A stretch of 64,000 nt of DNA, taken from Acanthosoma haemorrhoidale (Eukaryota > Arthropoda > Insecta > Hemiptera > Acanthosomatidae). Where the stretch lies: the NCBI GenBank assembly GCA_930367205.1, contig OV884013.1, positions 115,339,475 through 115,403,474 on the forward strand, written 5' to 3'. Each line of letters opens with the position of its first letter. Position 1 is the first letter of the stretch. Position numbers and translations under genes: made by a program. The notes under the pieces are model-generated. The model was not told the DNA's origin and did no database searches. It saw nothing but the letters and a program-made list of their open reading frames with translations. Positions 46,370 to 58,224 of this stretch are shown here, one piece after another.

Positions 46370-46500
46370 TCACTGTGGATGTGAAGGTTTCCCGTGAGTT
46401 CGAAGGTGTTCTCTGACCAAGCGTCGCAGGTGAGACTTGAAAGAACAATATGGGCACCAATATTGAGGAGGTTTCTGCTTTTTCCTACGGCCTGATGTAC
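46370..46500 (-). CDS. lola: lola-type alternative 3' exon 28: a single C2H2 finger
   Basis: Only 43 residues after ttttgtttaaag|gtaca (GT), in the same phase as the rest. It has no C2HC finger. A basic leader TSGRRKKQKPPQYW runs straight into one finger with C16, C19, H32, H36 (CPYCSFKSHLRRLVREH then LRTH), a C-x2-C-x12-H-x3-H spacing where all others have x4. The end is GKPSHPQ. Base composition is clearly less AT-rich than its flanks, supporting a coding role. The basic stretch RRKKQK may be a nuclear signal. It could be an old separate isoform rather than a deletion product. Confidence 0.82.
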
Positions 46501-46509
46501 CTTTAAACA

Positions 46510-46622
46510 AAATTTAAATATTTTTAATGAGATTAATGCCTAAATATTTTTAATGAGATTAATGCCTAAATATTTTAATGAGATTAATGCCTAAATATTT
46601 TTAATGAGATTAATGCCTAAAT
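46510..46622. repeat. 27-bp minisatellite, four copies
   Basis: The unit ttttaatgagattaatgcct plus aaatatt repeats four times with one single-base deletion. It begins about 10 bp upstream of the acceptor of exon 28 (reading the minus strand), so it occupies that intron's pyrimidine-tract and branch-point region. Confidence 0.95.
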
Positions 46623-48396
46623 TAGGATGTTTTTTTTACTAATAATCATATGGAATTACACTCTTCCATTATGTACCCTAACTAATACATTTGTCTTATC
46701 AGTCGACTGCTAACATCAAAGAAGACTGAAAACAAACCTTCTTTTTAGCATTTAAAAATGCATGCATTGTGGATATAATTGCAGGTTGGATATAATGGAA
46801 GAGGCCCAATCTTTTTAACTACCCTTAGTTAAATAATACAAAAACTAATAATGATTAATAAGCAAATGATTAGTAAAGTACAAGTCCTTGTGTTAGTAAT
46901 TAATAGGAATATTAGCACCCTTAATTCAAAGCGCATAACTTATAAGCTAATAAAGGAAAAAGCTAAGCATAAGGCTAGTTGGAAGTTAAGAACATCTTCA
47001 TAAGCGTTATTTGAGAAATGCTCTAAACGTATCTTTTGAGAGTCACACTTTGTATATTGACATTTCTATAAAAAACGGGAAGAGGAAATATAATACATGA
47101 CTAGTGTTATCACTTCTACCCTTCAATTTATGATTTAATTTAATTTTTGTTTTTATACTTTCTTACTGTTTTTTCCATTCTTTCTTGTTCAAACATGGCG
47201 AACTCATTAATAAAGTAAATTCCATACCAACGGTATATAAGACATCAAGTAGATTTATCAATTGTATAATATAAAGTGAAAATTGCCCCCTTAAAAAAGA
47301 CAGGCGTCTTATATTATTAATGTCACCCTCATTGTTATGCGAGATCTCGGATAAGTCAACTTGCAGCAAGCATGTTTTTTTGGTTAAGCTCTTTGGTGGT
47401 TAATTCAGTACTGCACTGTATGCATGAAATGGTTTCACAAAATATACTAATTTTTTTGTGTTAATGTCAAATAAAAGATGTTTCTAAACAAACTATTTTC
47501 CTGGATAAGCTTTTATTATACAAGAAAAATGTACTTAAAAATAATAAAAATGATTCATTAATGTATCAATGGTGAGTGATTTAAGCTCCCATACTCTCTC
47601 CTAAATTTAGATAAGATAGTGGAATAAATGTGATTTTGCACCACTTTTAGCTCTTTTATTAAAAAGGCATGTTTTTTTTTTTAAATTGCAAAATTTTGTA
47701 TTGTAAAATTGTAGTTTAGAGGGACAACAGCCTGCTTCTTTTCAATAATAAATAAATATATTCATAAGAAAAATGACTAAATAATCAAATGTTGAATACA
47801 ATTAAAACATATCAGGTGAAATAACGGTAAAATCCATAGGCACAAAATAGGATAGCCATCATGCAACATAAATGATAAATAAGGGGAAGAAACAAAAGTA
47901 ATAAAATAAAAACAAAGCGTGCAGCTGAGTTGTATTAGAGAAGCAAACAAGATTTTGAATTATAACATAATAAACATTGGCGGTATAGTACTTTCGAAAA
48001 AAGTAATATTTTCCGAGAAGAGATCATTGGTTGCATTTTCCATTCCGATAACAAGAAAAGACCTCTTCAGCATATATGGTATTATATATCAACCTGAAAT
48101 AAATATGATTCACATTAATTTATTTCAAAAAAAATTTCAAGGGCAGTAAAGTTTTAGGGTATGATTTACTTACTAGGTCTGCTAGTATCCCTAGAAAATA
48201 TAGCAACTAGAATGTAATCTGCTTCATTAACAGAACTAAAAAGGGAAATTAGCGAACAATCACAAAAGAAAAAAATAACAAAACTTGTCTTTATTTCCAT
48301 TTTCTATTCATATTAAAAATAACAATTTAGTTAACAACAAATAAGATCAAATTCTCTTTATAATACATTATAAACAAATAATAATTTCCTGTAAGA
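46623..48396. other. Spacer, no gene seen
   Basis: AT-rich. The open frames 47163-47369 (minus) and 47919-48149 (plus) resemble no family and have no splice support. No finger motif. Confidence 0.4.
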
Positions 48397-48593
48397 TTAC
48401 TGAAAAAGATTCCCATGGACATGGAAGATATGCAGCCTGAGGTGACATTTATGATACGATTTATAAGGACAATATGGACAGCCAAACTGTGGTTCTTTCC
48501 CGCATTCGTACCTCTTGTGTCGAGAGAGGGACACTTTGTTCATGTAGCTGCGAGGACAACGATCACAGGCAAACTTTACCCTCGCTACAGCAC
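48397..48593 (-). CDS. lola: lola-type alternative 3' exon 29
   Basis: 65-residue tail after caatttccaacag|gtgct (GT). Ligands are C10, C13, H26, C31, C39, C42, H55, H60. Finger 1 is CDRCPRSYMNKVSLSRHKRYEC and finger 2 CPYCPYKSYHKCHLRLH. Exon 30 shares the CPR.Y.NK.SL.RHK.YEC wording of finger 1, so the two are sisters. The tail is GNLFQ. Confidence 0.9.
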
Positions 48594-48837
48594 CTGTTGG
48601 AAATTGTCGAGTTATTAAATTGAAGAAATAAATACATAGGAAATTCAATGATTTGAATACACAAGTACAACAAGCTTAAGATAAAAAATTGCCAACTGTT
48701 ACTCGATGTGTTTTTTGACTGAGTCATATATTCAATGTTTTGTCGAGCAAGAAGATTAGGGAGGATGGCACGCACACTTTTAGCAAAATAGTTCAATATA
48801 ACAAAATTTTGATTTTTGAATTCCTGAGACTTAGTCA

Positions 48838-49010
48838 TAATTATTAGCAAAAGAACAAAGATAGCGACAGGGGATTTTAACCCAGGACCTCCTGATCTCT
48901 GGCCTGGTGCTCTACTCTGTTTCTGAGGAACTATCCCTGTCAAACCACTAGCCTTTTTTAATATTTTAGCTGGTCTCATACAATCTCTGAAAACATTGCC
49001 GGAGCGAAAT
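48838..49010 (-). mobile_element. tRNA-derived SINE copy
   Basis: On the minus strand: tccggcaatgttttcagaga, then a tRNA-like core starting tgacagggatagttcctcag, a B-box region ggtcctgggttaaaatcccc, and the 3' word gctaataattatgac. It matches the copies at 26.95 and 30.9 kb in order and spacing. An open frame across it (48563-48979) is not a gene. Confidence 0.75.
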
Positions 49011-49711
49011 TCTAGTTGAATTTTCTGAGAACTCGTATGCTTTTTACGGGACTATTTGTATTAAATATGAAAGATATATTGACTATATATTAATAATTAC
49101 GGCAAGGAAAGAACCGTAATCTAACTGAACACTACCTTTTTTCTATTTTCTTTTCTGGGGTATTAATTATTAAAATGGTCGGATTGCAGACCATGACTCA
49201 ATTATTAATTGATTATTTGTACTTTTCTTAACATTTAACACGGGGCTCTCCTATTTATATTTTTTAAATTAGTATATAATTTATGTGTATATTTTTAAAA
49301 TCGTAGCATTAAAATAAAATTTAATTTAACTAATTACAAATTTTGTTTTCTGCCTTTATCACTTTCGAATAGTTTTCAATTACCAGTTTCTAGTCCGACT
49401 ATAAATTAACATTTATTTACTATCAATTGTATTTATACATGAAGTGATGAATATAGAACTGATGAATAAAAAAAGATAATGGAATAGAATGGAAACTTGT
49501 TTATTTAACATCAAGAAACATTCTGTCAGAATTATTACATAGAAATATAACATTCTCAACAAAATTAAACATAAAAAAAAACAAAAATACAATTTATTTC
49601 CAAGTTTTCTTTTTAAAATTAATTATTAAAGTTTCATTAACTCACTGCTTCATTATTAGCAGAAGGGTCATTTTTTATCACTTGAGAAAAAACAAATGCT
49701 CATACATACAA

Positions 49712-49911
49712 TCATAACGAAGAATTGGCGGCTTTTTGAGGATGCATGAGAACAACATGTCTCTTAATTGACCCCCAATATTTGCATCTATAGGAGCAGC
49801 ATGGGCATTGGAACTGGGGTTCTTTCCCACACTCATATTTCTTGTGCCGATTCAAGGAGATCTTATTTTTATACTTCCTCGGGCATTTATCACAAGAGTG
49901 TAAAAAGAAAC
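49712..49911 (-). CDS. lola: lola-type alternative 3' exon 30
   Basis: 66-residue tail after gtcattttaaag|gtttc (GT); AAG rather than CAG/TAG precedes the junction, as in exon 28. Ligands are C7, C10, H23, C28, C36, C39, H52, H57. Finger 1 is CDKCPRKYKNKISLNRHKKYEC; finger 2 is CPCCSYRCKYWGSIKRH, with two additional cysteines and a Trp. The leader is short, FFLHS. The tail is PQKAANSSL. Confidence 0.9.
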
Positions 49912-50412
49912 CTTTAAAATGACAAATCATTAATAAAGTTCAATGCTAAAAAATTTATATTATAATACAATCACAATAAAAATTAAAACTTTCAAATCAA
50001 TAAATAAAAAGTACATGTTAATAATAATTACAGAGTAACACTTCGGGTCGATGGGAACCAAACAAATTTTTCTTATAAAAGTAGGCAATCTTGCCTCGCA
50101 TTTGAACCGAACTTTCAAACATCTCTTACAAATGATAGATTTTTATTAAATTAAATTTAAAAGATTTTAAGGATCGATGAGACCCACGGATCACACATAC
50201 AAAAATATATTTTTTCAAAAATAATTTTAATTTTTTAACTGACAGGTGATAAGTAATTTGTCTCCTTTGTGTAGTAAACATGAGCTAAAGTTGACATGAG
50301 ATCAGTAGAAAAATAATACATATTTATTTATTAACGGCAAATGAATAACAGCCTTAACCATAAATACTGATCACTGCCATGATACGAATGAATTTCCATT
50401 ACATTACTGAAA
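49912..50412. other. Spacer, no gene seen
   Basis: AT-rich intron sequence between exons 30 and 31 with no recognisable feature. Confidence 0.4.
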
Positions 50413-50612
50413 TTACAGATTATAGTGCTTAAGCACTATGTGCCTCTTCACGTATAACTCCCTAGAACTTTTATAGTCACATTTCGGGCAGGAATATTGA
50501 GGTTCTTTCCCACATTCATGTTTCTTATGCGAGTACCAGCTGGACCTGTATTTGTATTGCCTACCACATCCATCGCACGAGTAATGGCCTCGATTAAAGC
50601 CACACGGTGAAT
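50413..50612 (-). CDS. lola: lola-type alternative 3' exon 31
   Basis: 66-residue tail without an in-frame ATG, after ccttttattttag|attca (AT). Ligands are C13, C16, H29, C34, C42, C45, H58, H63. Finger 1 is CDGCGRQYKYRSSWYSHKKHEC, with Trp in the helix and His before Glu-Cys. The linker is GKEPQYS. Finger 2 CPKCDYKSSRELYVKRH is far from the consensus. The leader is SPCGFNRGHYS. It ends YNL. Confidence 0.9.
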
Positions 50613-51664
50613 CTAAAATAAAAGGTTGTTGTTAGGTTCATGAGGATTAAAATAAAAAATAGTCAAATTGACTAACATAACAAAACATTTACGTAATTTT
50701 AAGGTATACATCAAATTAGGACAAACTGCATCAATCAATCATTACGTAGAAATACAGGCTTTACGAGATATAGGCAGCCTTACTTTTTCAGAGTGACCCC
50801 TCTTTTTTTGGAGTGTGACAATAAATATTAAGAAAAGTTGAGTATAAAAGTTAAGAAACAAAAAAAGGCAGATATAAGAGCCTACTAGTCTGTAACAGAA
50901 TATTTATACGAACTGAAAGTAATTAACATAGTTAGTACCAGGTGATTTCGTAATGAAAACATATGAGTAACCAGAAGAGTGTTACTATCATTTATATCCG
51001 TTGTATATAGCCCAAGCGTCATAATGCTAATAAATAATATAATACATATAAACTTTTTTTTGGTGATAAATAAAGGATGTTATAAGTAAGGTAGGAATAA
51101 CATGAAGTAAAGCTGATAGTTGAAATGGGAAAGGGGGGGGGCTTAAACCCCCAGCTGTACGTTGTGTCATAGATTACATGTCAAATGTATGTCCGTGCAA
51201 AATTTGTTCATTTCATTTTAATTTTTAAAAAAAATCAAGTTGGCAGTAGAGTCTAAATTATTTAGTCTAGAAAAGTCAAGGTTTGTTTCAAAACTGTTTC
51301 ATTCCACAGGTCAGTGCTTATAGCAAACAGTTATTTCTTCCTTTGATTATTACTTTTTTTTTTAAATCTTTAAAAAAATGGCTATAGCCAAATAATTTAG
51401 GTATAGAAGATAATTGGCGTTTTCTGAAAAACATGTGAGTGTTTATGAGGAATGAGTGAGCTTTGCAACTAACACTCAGATCCTGTTATATAAAATTAAT
51501 AATAATTAACAGTTGCGGACTGTAATCACTGATGAAGATATGAATATTTCCAAAGAAATGATAATGAGGGGGCAAGGATTATTATGTTTATATATATATA
51601 TATAATCTGACTCCCAATAAAGCAATTTACTCTTATTAGATTCTAGGCTAAAAATGACACCTCA
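50613..51664. other. Spacer, no gene seen
   Basis: AT-rich, with a nine-base G run near 51133-51141 and an (AT)n run near 51590-51604. No finger motif before the relic at 51665. Confidence 0.4.
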
Positions 51665-51833
51665 TAATATGTTTTATTTTTAGATTTATTTTACGGTGAA
51701 CATTATAAGGACAATCAGGCCAGTGAAACTGTGGTTCTTTTCCATCACATAAAACAAATGTTTATGGTTTCAGAGACTCTTCCTATGGCGGTTCACAGAC
51801 AAATAACAAATCTACAAGGTATTTTGAAATTTC
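51665..51833 (-). pseudogene. Decayed copy of exon 32
   Basis: The acceptor is retained (gttgtag|gaaatttcaaaat) and bases follow exon 32. But an early frame break gives a stop just after the first cysteines (VICL*), the CGKQY region is deleted, and the linker and second finger are readable only in other frames (tggaaaagaaccacagtttc). Cysteine to Trp change at the second finger (tggcctgattgtcc). Confidence 0.8.
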
Positions 51834-52830
51834 CTACAACAATCAAGAGTAAATATTGTTATTTAAACAAGTAGTTCATACGTATACGGTTTTGATTTTG
51901 AATTAGACGTTTGTTTATATTTTTTAGGTTATTATAAGAAATAAGGCTAATCATTAAAAACTATTAATTAGAAGGTTTAAACTTGGATTCGTACTGGGCA
52001 ACATGAAAGAAACTAAATGGCATAAACTTTGAGACAAAGGGGGAAAACAATTGTATTTAATCTTTAACAGTAAAAATTCAATAAATTTTAAATTATCCAC
52101 TCACTTACGAAACATCCAATGTACAATAAATAATAAATAAATGGTGCTTAACCCACTCCTTAAAATTAAGAGGACTTAAATGACATTTTTTGTTGTTTTT
52201 GACTAAATAAATTAATTAAAGTACAGATTTTAAGGAAGTGAGGAACACAAAATAAAACTTGTCCGATTATCTTTTCTCAATCAACAACCAACAATAAACT
52301 TCGGTACAATTAAATTCATAATAGACTGAAAACAAATTTAGCCAACAGATGACACATCCCTCTTGTCTAAGTTGCAGCAAATGAGGTAAAGTATAATTAC
52401 AAAAAAGACTGAATATGTAGCACGTAAGACATTTTTATTGTGCTACTGACCCGACTATTATTTATAATTAACGTCTCAATCTATCTATCTATCTAAACTT
52501 AATTTAATAAAATCTAGAACTGAACTTCGCAGTTATTTTTTCTTTGGCTGTTAACTATTAATAGTCATATTGTAAATAATTTATAGACTTATTTTCAAAG
52601 AATTTAATAAATAAATATAAATACGTTTTATATAAATTGGATAGATAAAACATTTTTTACAAAAATATAATTTATTTGGAAACTTAAGTACAACTTTGAA
52701 AACAACTTACAGAAATTCTTTACTTTAGGTTTTTGAAAAGTAAAAACTTTTAACATAAACTTTTCTGACTTGTAACAAATTAATAGAATCTAAATATTAT
52801 CAACATTGATGAAAGTATAGGCCTTTAATA
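51834..52830. other. Spacer, no gene seen
   Basis: AT-rich, with a short (ATCT)n run near 52483-52496. The word ttttttctttggctgttaac near 52537 resembles the SINE 3' end and may be a fragment. Confidence 0.4.
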
Positions 52831-53042
52831 TTATATAAATATTGCGTTGATATGTTTTAAGTAAATATGACTTTTGAGACTTCCTTTACGTCGAGCATTA
52901 TAAGGACAATGAGGGCAGCGAAACTGTGGTTCTTTTCCACCACATTCAAAATTTTTATGGTTCCAGAGGCTCTTCCTATGGCGATATTGTTTACCACAAT
53001 CACAGACAAATTTGCAAGACTCATCATACATTTTGAAACTTC
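52831..53042 (-). CDS. lola: lola-type alternative 3' exon 32
   Basis: 70-residue tail after gtttttgttgtag|gaagt (GA). Finger 1 is CDCGKQYRHRKSLWNHKNFEC, the only one-residue-spaced (CDC) finger outside exons 1-10. The linker has one extra glycine (ECGGKEPQFR). Ligands are C14, C16, H29, C34, C43, C46, H59, H64. Finger 2 is CPHCPYNARRKGSLKSH. The leader is SFKMYDESCKFV. The tail is INAIFI. A dead duplicate lies about 1 kb downstream. Confidence 0.9.
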
Positions 53043-55807
53043 CTACAACAAAAACATCAACCAAAAATATTGTTAGGTAAAAACTACAGATCTTCATATA
53101 CCTTAACTTTTTAAATATAGTTTTTAAAGGTTGGTTCTTTTTTTTTTTTTAAGAGCCTAGATTAATTTAAACATTTACTTCACTTGACAGATTAGTGAAT
53201 AAAGCCTGTTTAACCGCACTCCTCAAATTGACGAGTTGAACGAAAACTTATTTTTAATGGGATAAATCAATTCAGTTATAGCTATTGAGAGTTTGTTCTC
53301 ATTAAATATTGATTACAATAAAAAAAAACAATCTATATAATGTTAGATCAATAATTTTACTAACTCATAGTTTGCCAATAAATATAACACAAATACTTCT
53401 GTATAAACCAATTTATTTCAGCTGATGTTATAATACAAATATTTTTTCAAAGATATAAAATAATAGCTATTACATTATACTGGCTTCATTTATTTATAGT
53501 CATCAATACAAAGTAGCAATATTACAACAAAAGACAGAGGCCAGTTGTGTACATAAAGACGAAGCTAGTCATAGGACACCAGTCTGTAAGGGTTAGAACG
53601 TTCAATGAAAATCAGTGGAGATGGGTTGTACAATTAATAATACAGTTGCATTGACTGATCAAAGGTTGCGGCTAAAAATTATGTCGCTTACCAAAATTTA
53701 ATACAAAAGTACAGTCTACCGATGCTGAAAACTTATTATATTCATGCAAAAGCGTAAACCACCCCTCCCCTGGATGCCAAACATGCTCTACAGCAGTAGA
53801 GCTGCTTCGCAAAAACTTGAGAAGCCAAGGATCCTGACACTCTCCCAGCTAGGGAGTTATATGAATGGCTACAATTGCAACAATGAGAATTTTGGCCATA
53901 TGAACCCAATCAAGTTTGAAAATATGAGCAAATTATGAAACGTGATGTAGTGAGAAAAACGTTAATAGTCAAGTAAGAACCATAAATAAATTTACTTTTA
54001 AAAATCAATACTGTCCTGTGTCAAATTATTTTGGCATATGTAATATTTTCTAGTCTCACAAGTTTCACTGGTATTTAGCTCAGAATTTGTCGGGCAACTT
54101 TGAAATTTTAAATTATCTCATAGTAAATATCTCAAGTTCAATATCATATTATATTTTTATGAATCGTATCTCTTGTGTGCATGTGTTTCACCTTAAAGTT
54201 AATTTCTAATTACACCTTATTTCCTACTTCACTAATTGACTTTCATAATTCTCATAATTTAACTTATCCCCCCCCCATTATTGTCAACACAACCGGCCTC
54301 TCTCTTCCTGTTACGCCTTACACATTAGCCCAAGTCGTCGCATTGGTAATTTTTGTAGGGGGTCTATGGTTGTCTCGGGATTCCTTTTACAGGTATCAGT
54401 AGTGTTGTTCCCTAAATTGTAGTGCAGCTGATATCACACCAAAGCGTGAAATTTTGCATGGGAGTTCCATTTTATTTTCCAATGCTGGAAAAAAAATCCA
54501 TAAAAAAATAAATAAATAAGGTTAATTCATTAATAATAATTTTAAAATTTCAACAACTTACAAGTTGTGAATAATAAATTCAACAAAACCTATAATTGTG
54601 TGATACATCGCACATGTTTTATTTATTCTACAGACCCTGTAAAAAAAAAAAAAAAAAAAAAGGTTGTAAAGTACATTAGAAATTTAATAATAAATATTAT
54701 TATTAGCCAAAGAAAAGAGATAATGACAGGGCCAGGGCTCAAATCTAGGTCGGGCCCTCTACCTAGCGAGCAAATGACCTAGACAATATCAAATCTCTTT
54801 AGCTTTAGAAACCAATACTTACAGAATATAATGTGATTTGGTTCTAAATTTTCCGAGAGTTGATATACCTTTTACGACATTACATACATCAAGTGTACCT
54901 AATATATTTTATACATCATCCAGGACCATCATGGGTAACAGAGGACACCTTGAAAGGAAAGGAAAGGCTTTCAGGAAAAGGACCTGGTTAGAAAGAGATA
55001 GCTTGTGACTCAGAAGAAGAGCTCATGATTAAAGAAATATACAGAAACCACCTAAAATAGACCACGCCATATAGTTCATTTATAAGATCCAGAAGCCACG
55101 ATTTAAATTTTGCTAATTATGAAATTGAAAAATCCCATTGATGGGTTGAAATTAATTATTGAATAATCAGTTCCATGAATAATGCGCTTAAGTACGACTA
55201 GATCTGCATGCAAGCGAGCTAGAATGGAATACAAAAATAAACTTTATTGTGGGGCCTTATCCCTTACATATGATAACAATGTAAAAAAAATAAATTAAAT
55301 CACATCAGAAAAGTGGTCAAATAATTAAAAAACTAATGAGTAATGATCAATTATAAAATATTTACTAAAAATATAAATTTTATATGTTAAAAAAAAATAT
55401 AGGAATAATGAAAGACTAAATGAAAAGTGGTTGCTTTATCATTAGGGAATATGAATAGAAGGTATAAACACCCATCTACGAGAAAATTAAACCATTATGA
55501 TAAAGCATAAATGGAGTTTCCAAAGATCGAGATAAAAAATTATTAAGAACCTGCCTGAATTGTGAAGAATAGGAAAGATTGAAAGGTGCTAAAGGATAAA
55601 ACAGTAACCAAGCCCATTTGATCTTAATGACACCAGATAGATACACATAGTATTCATACCTCTACACAAAATTTTAATCTGATATTTCAAATAATTCATG
55701 AATTTTCTGTATTTACAAATAAATAAATCATCAGATAACTTTAAAACATTCAGTTTAAGCTAATTATAAACAATTATTATGAAATTACAAAAAAATTTAA
55801 ATGCTTG
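53043..55807. other. 2.8-kb spacer with one SINE
   Basis: No finger exon. Plus-strand frames 53744-53938 and 54175-54402 are unrecognised. A run of nine C (54269-54277) and a 23-base A run (54638-54660) are present, with a SINE fragment at 54695-54785. Confidence 0.4.
54695..54785 (-). mobile_element. tRNA-derived SINE fragment
   Basis: On the plus strand, attattattagccaaagaaaa is the complement of the shared 3' end, then gacagggccagggctcaaat holds the complement of a B box (atttgagccctgg). The A-box part is decayed and the head is missing. Confidence 0.6.
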
Positions 55808-56001
55808 TTACATAGCGTTAGTATGTTTATTGTACATATGACACTTCCATGTGTCTTTGCGCATCGCGCGATATGGACAAATCGGGCAGTGAAATTGAGG
55901 TTCTTTCCTGCATTCGAACTTTTGATGATTATACAAACTTCCTTTATGACGATAAGTTTTAGAGCATACAGAACACGCATATGTATCTTCGTAGCTCTCA
56001 C
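55808..56001 (-). CDS. lola: lola-type alternative 3' exon 33
   Basis: 64-residue tail after atgtatttttgtag|gtgag (GT). Ligands are C10, C13, H26, C31, C39, C42, H55, H60. Finger 1 is CSVCSKTYRHKGSLYNHQKFEC; the linker is RKEPQFH, with Arg in place of the usual Gly. Finger 2 is CPICPYRAMRKDTWKCH, with Trp and an added Cys. The leader ESYEDTYA is acidic. It is a sister of exon 35 (same CSVC…HNGSLYNHQKF form). Confidence 0.9.
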
Positions 56002-56409
56002 CTACAAAAATACATACATGAATATGAGGTAAATAATAAAACATATTTTCATTTTGGGACAAAACTATATTATCAATAATTTAACAAACAAATTTGTTTA
56101 AATCTTGTTGTTGGATGATAATTAAAAATAATAATTAAACAACACAATTGCAAAAAAAAGTATTTCTTTCTTCAAGTTCTTAACTCCTGATAGATACACA
56201 CAACTCTTTTTATTTATTTATTTATTTTCTTTTTATGTAACTACAATCTAACTACAACTTTTAAAACTGTTTTTTCCGTCCAAGTAGTTTAAACCATGGC
56301 TGAATATGAACCTTATAACAAATTCATGAAGCATACAAATCATATTCACATTGATTACAGATAAATTATAATTGTAGATTAAAGTAAGTGACCATCATAT
56401 TTATTGTCA

Positions 56410-56621
56410 TTAATTATTTAAATAATATTTATCTATATGTTTCAATGATATATGCTGCTTCATATTCCCTTTCAACTTAAAAACTGATGGGCAGTGAGGA
56501 CAATGAAACATTGGCGCTTTACCACATTCGAATCTCTTGTGAGTGGACAAACTGCCCTTATATCTGTAAGTTTTTCCGCATTGTTCACATTTATATTCGA
56601 TTGGTTCAGCTGCTGATTTTC
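56410..56621 (-). CDS. lola: lola-type alternative 3' exon 34
   Basis: 70-residue tail with no early ATG, after tttaaatatttttctag|gaaaa (GA). Ligands are C12, C15, H28, C33, C41, C44, H57, H62. Finger 1 is CEQCGKTYRYKGSLSTHKRFEC. The linker reads GKAPMFH, Ala and Met replacing Glu and Gln. Finger 2 CPHCPSVFKLKGNMKQH has Ser-Val-Phe where Tyr-Lys-Thr is usual. The tail is IDKYYLNN. A decayed duplicate is at 59102-59226. Confidence 0.9.
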
Positions 56622-56849
56622 CTAGAAAAATATTTAAAAAATCAGTGGTTGTAAATACGAATAGTAAAACTCAATTTAATTTCTTTTAAATAAGATTTTA
56701 AAGGAATTTTTAGAAGAAGGGAAGCTAATGACAAATAACATATCATATATTCAAATACAGTCATTATTTTTGTCGTAACAACTTCTTCATGCTTGATTGA
56801 AGAAAAATCTAATTTGATAAATTATCTCAGTCTATTTTTTTTATTAATC

Positions 56850-57125
56850 ACCATAGCTCGATGAAAGAAAGATACTAGATTTTTATCAAATTTATTAATG
56901 AACGACATTAATGTTCAGTGATCACGAGATTAAACAGCTCTGTCACGATCTGTTGAACTATTCACACCTCGCTACCTTCTACCTTCAACCCATCTCAGGA
57001 CCAGATGCAGATATACATAGTAAATCAAAACATCATCCATACATAAATTTGAAGAAAATCTAGTATCTTTCTTTTTTTTCATTTTTATTTCTCAATTTTT
57101 TTTCATCAACCTAAGCTTACAACAA
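56850..57125. mobile_element. MITE with terminal inverted repeats
   Basis: The left end gaaagaaagatactagattt then ttatcaaatttatta has its inverted partner at the right, ataaatttgaagaaaatcta then gtatctttcttt. Outer words (gctcgatgaa; ttcatcaacctaagctt) match those of the element at 44.7 kb. About 270 bp, non-coding. Confidence 0.7.
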
Positions 57126-58021
57126 ACTTAACATAATTAGTTATTTAAGGTTTTTTTTTTTTGTGTTAAAAAGGTGATTTTTAGTGACTGAAATGTTTAA
57201 TAACTGAAATTAATTGCTAAATATTTGATATAAAAAACTTTAACTGGTAAAAATAAAAATATGCTGAGGGTATTTATTCCTTGGATAAACTAACCAGTTT
57301 AAGAAACTGAATTTTTTAAGATCCTAACTAAATGGTCAAACTATTTTTGTTTTTGTTTTCCGTTTTTTAAGTTGTGTAACTGTTGTATTATCATGCTTTG
57401 CCTCCTTTTTATATTGACAAAATGAAAGTAAAAAGGAGAAATTGAAATATAGTACATTTGAAAAATACATTCATATCTCTGATGCTTATTGTTATTATTT
57501 AGCTCAGACACTTTTTTTCTGAAAAAGTCATTTAGATCAGTTGTTTAGTTTAATATTGAAGTCAATTTTGTCTTGTATTTTGAAAAATATAACATTGAAA
57601 TATGCGAGTCAATCCCATGGCTCAGTCCTGGATAAAATTGGCAAGCACACAAAATTAATGAATGGTGTATTCGCTGAAGCATATCTGTACCCAACACAGG
57701 GAAGGCAAGGAATTTAATACATTTATAATCAATAGTTTTTTCATTGCTATATATTTCAAAAATAAATTGCTTGAATTTCCCGACTTGATTGGAAACAAAT
57801 TAAAACAAACAAAAGCTGAACAAAAAGTGGTTCACTGTTATATTTCTTAATGTACAGAATTTCTCAATTAAATTAAAGTTGTTTTTAATCACATCAAACT
57901 GTCTTCTCCTCATTATTCTTTTCTAATTGTTGAACTGTTTTTATATTATTTTGAGTTTAATACAACTTGAAAGAGACAAACAATGATCAGTAAGAATAGT
58001 AATTAAGGCAATAATATTAAC
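57126..58021. other. Spacer, no gene seen
   Basis: AT-rich intron sequence. Plus-strand open frame 57662-57850 is not recognised and lacks context. Confidence 0.4.
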
Positions 58022-58224
58022 TCACATAATGGGTTTGACTAAAGCATGTTTTGTGATTAAATGTGATTTCAAATGTGGTTTTTGCTTGCCCTTGTAAGGA
58101 CAGTAAGGGCACTGGAACTGTGGTTCCTTTCCACAGTCAAACTTTTGATGATTATACAAACTTCCATTATGTCGATATCTTTTCAAGCAAACTGAACAGA
58201 CAAATTTATAATCCTTGATTTCAC
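58022..58224 (-). CDS. lola: lola-type alternative 3' exon 35
   Basis: 67-residue tail after tacatttttgtag|gtgaa (GT). Ligands are C10, C13, H26, C31, C39, C42, H55, H60. Finger 1 is CSVCLKRYRHNGSLYNHQKFDC; the linker GKEPQFQ is standard. Finger 2 is CPYCPYKGKQKPHLKSH, with Pro-His in the helix start. The leader EIKDYKFV resembles that of exon 33. The tail is ALVKPIM. Confidence 0.9.

Noticed and set aside
48563..48979. 138-codon minus-strand open frame, the second longest
   Set aside because: It covers a SINE and intron sequence and ends within exon 29 in another frame. It has no recognisable domain.
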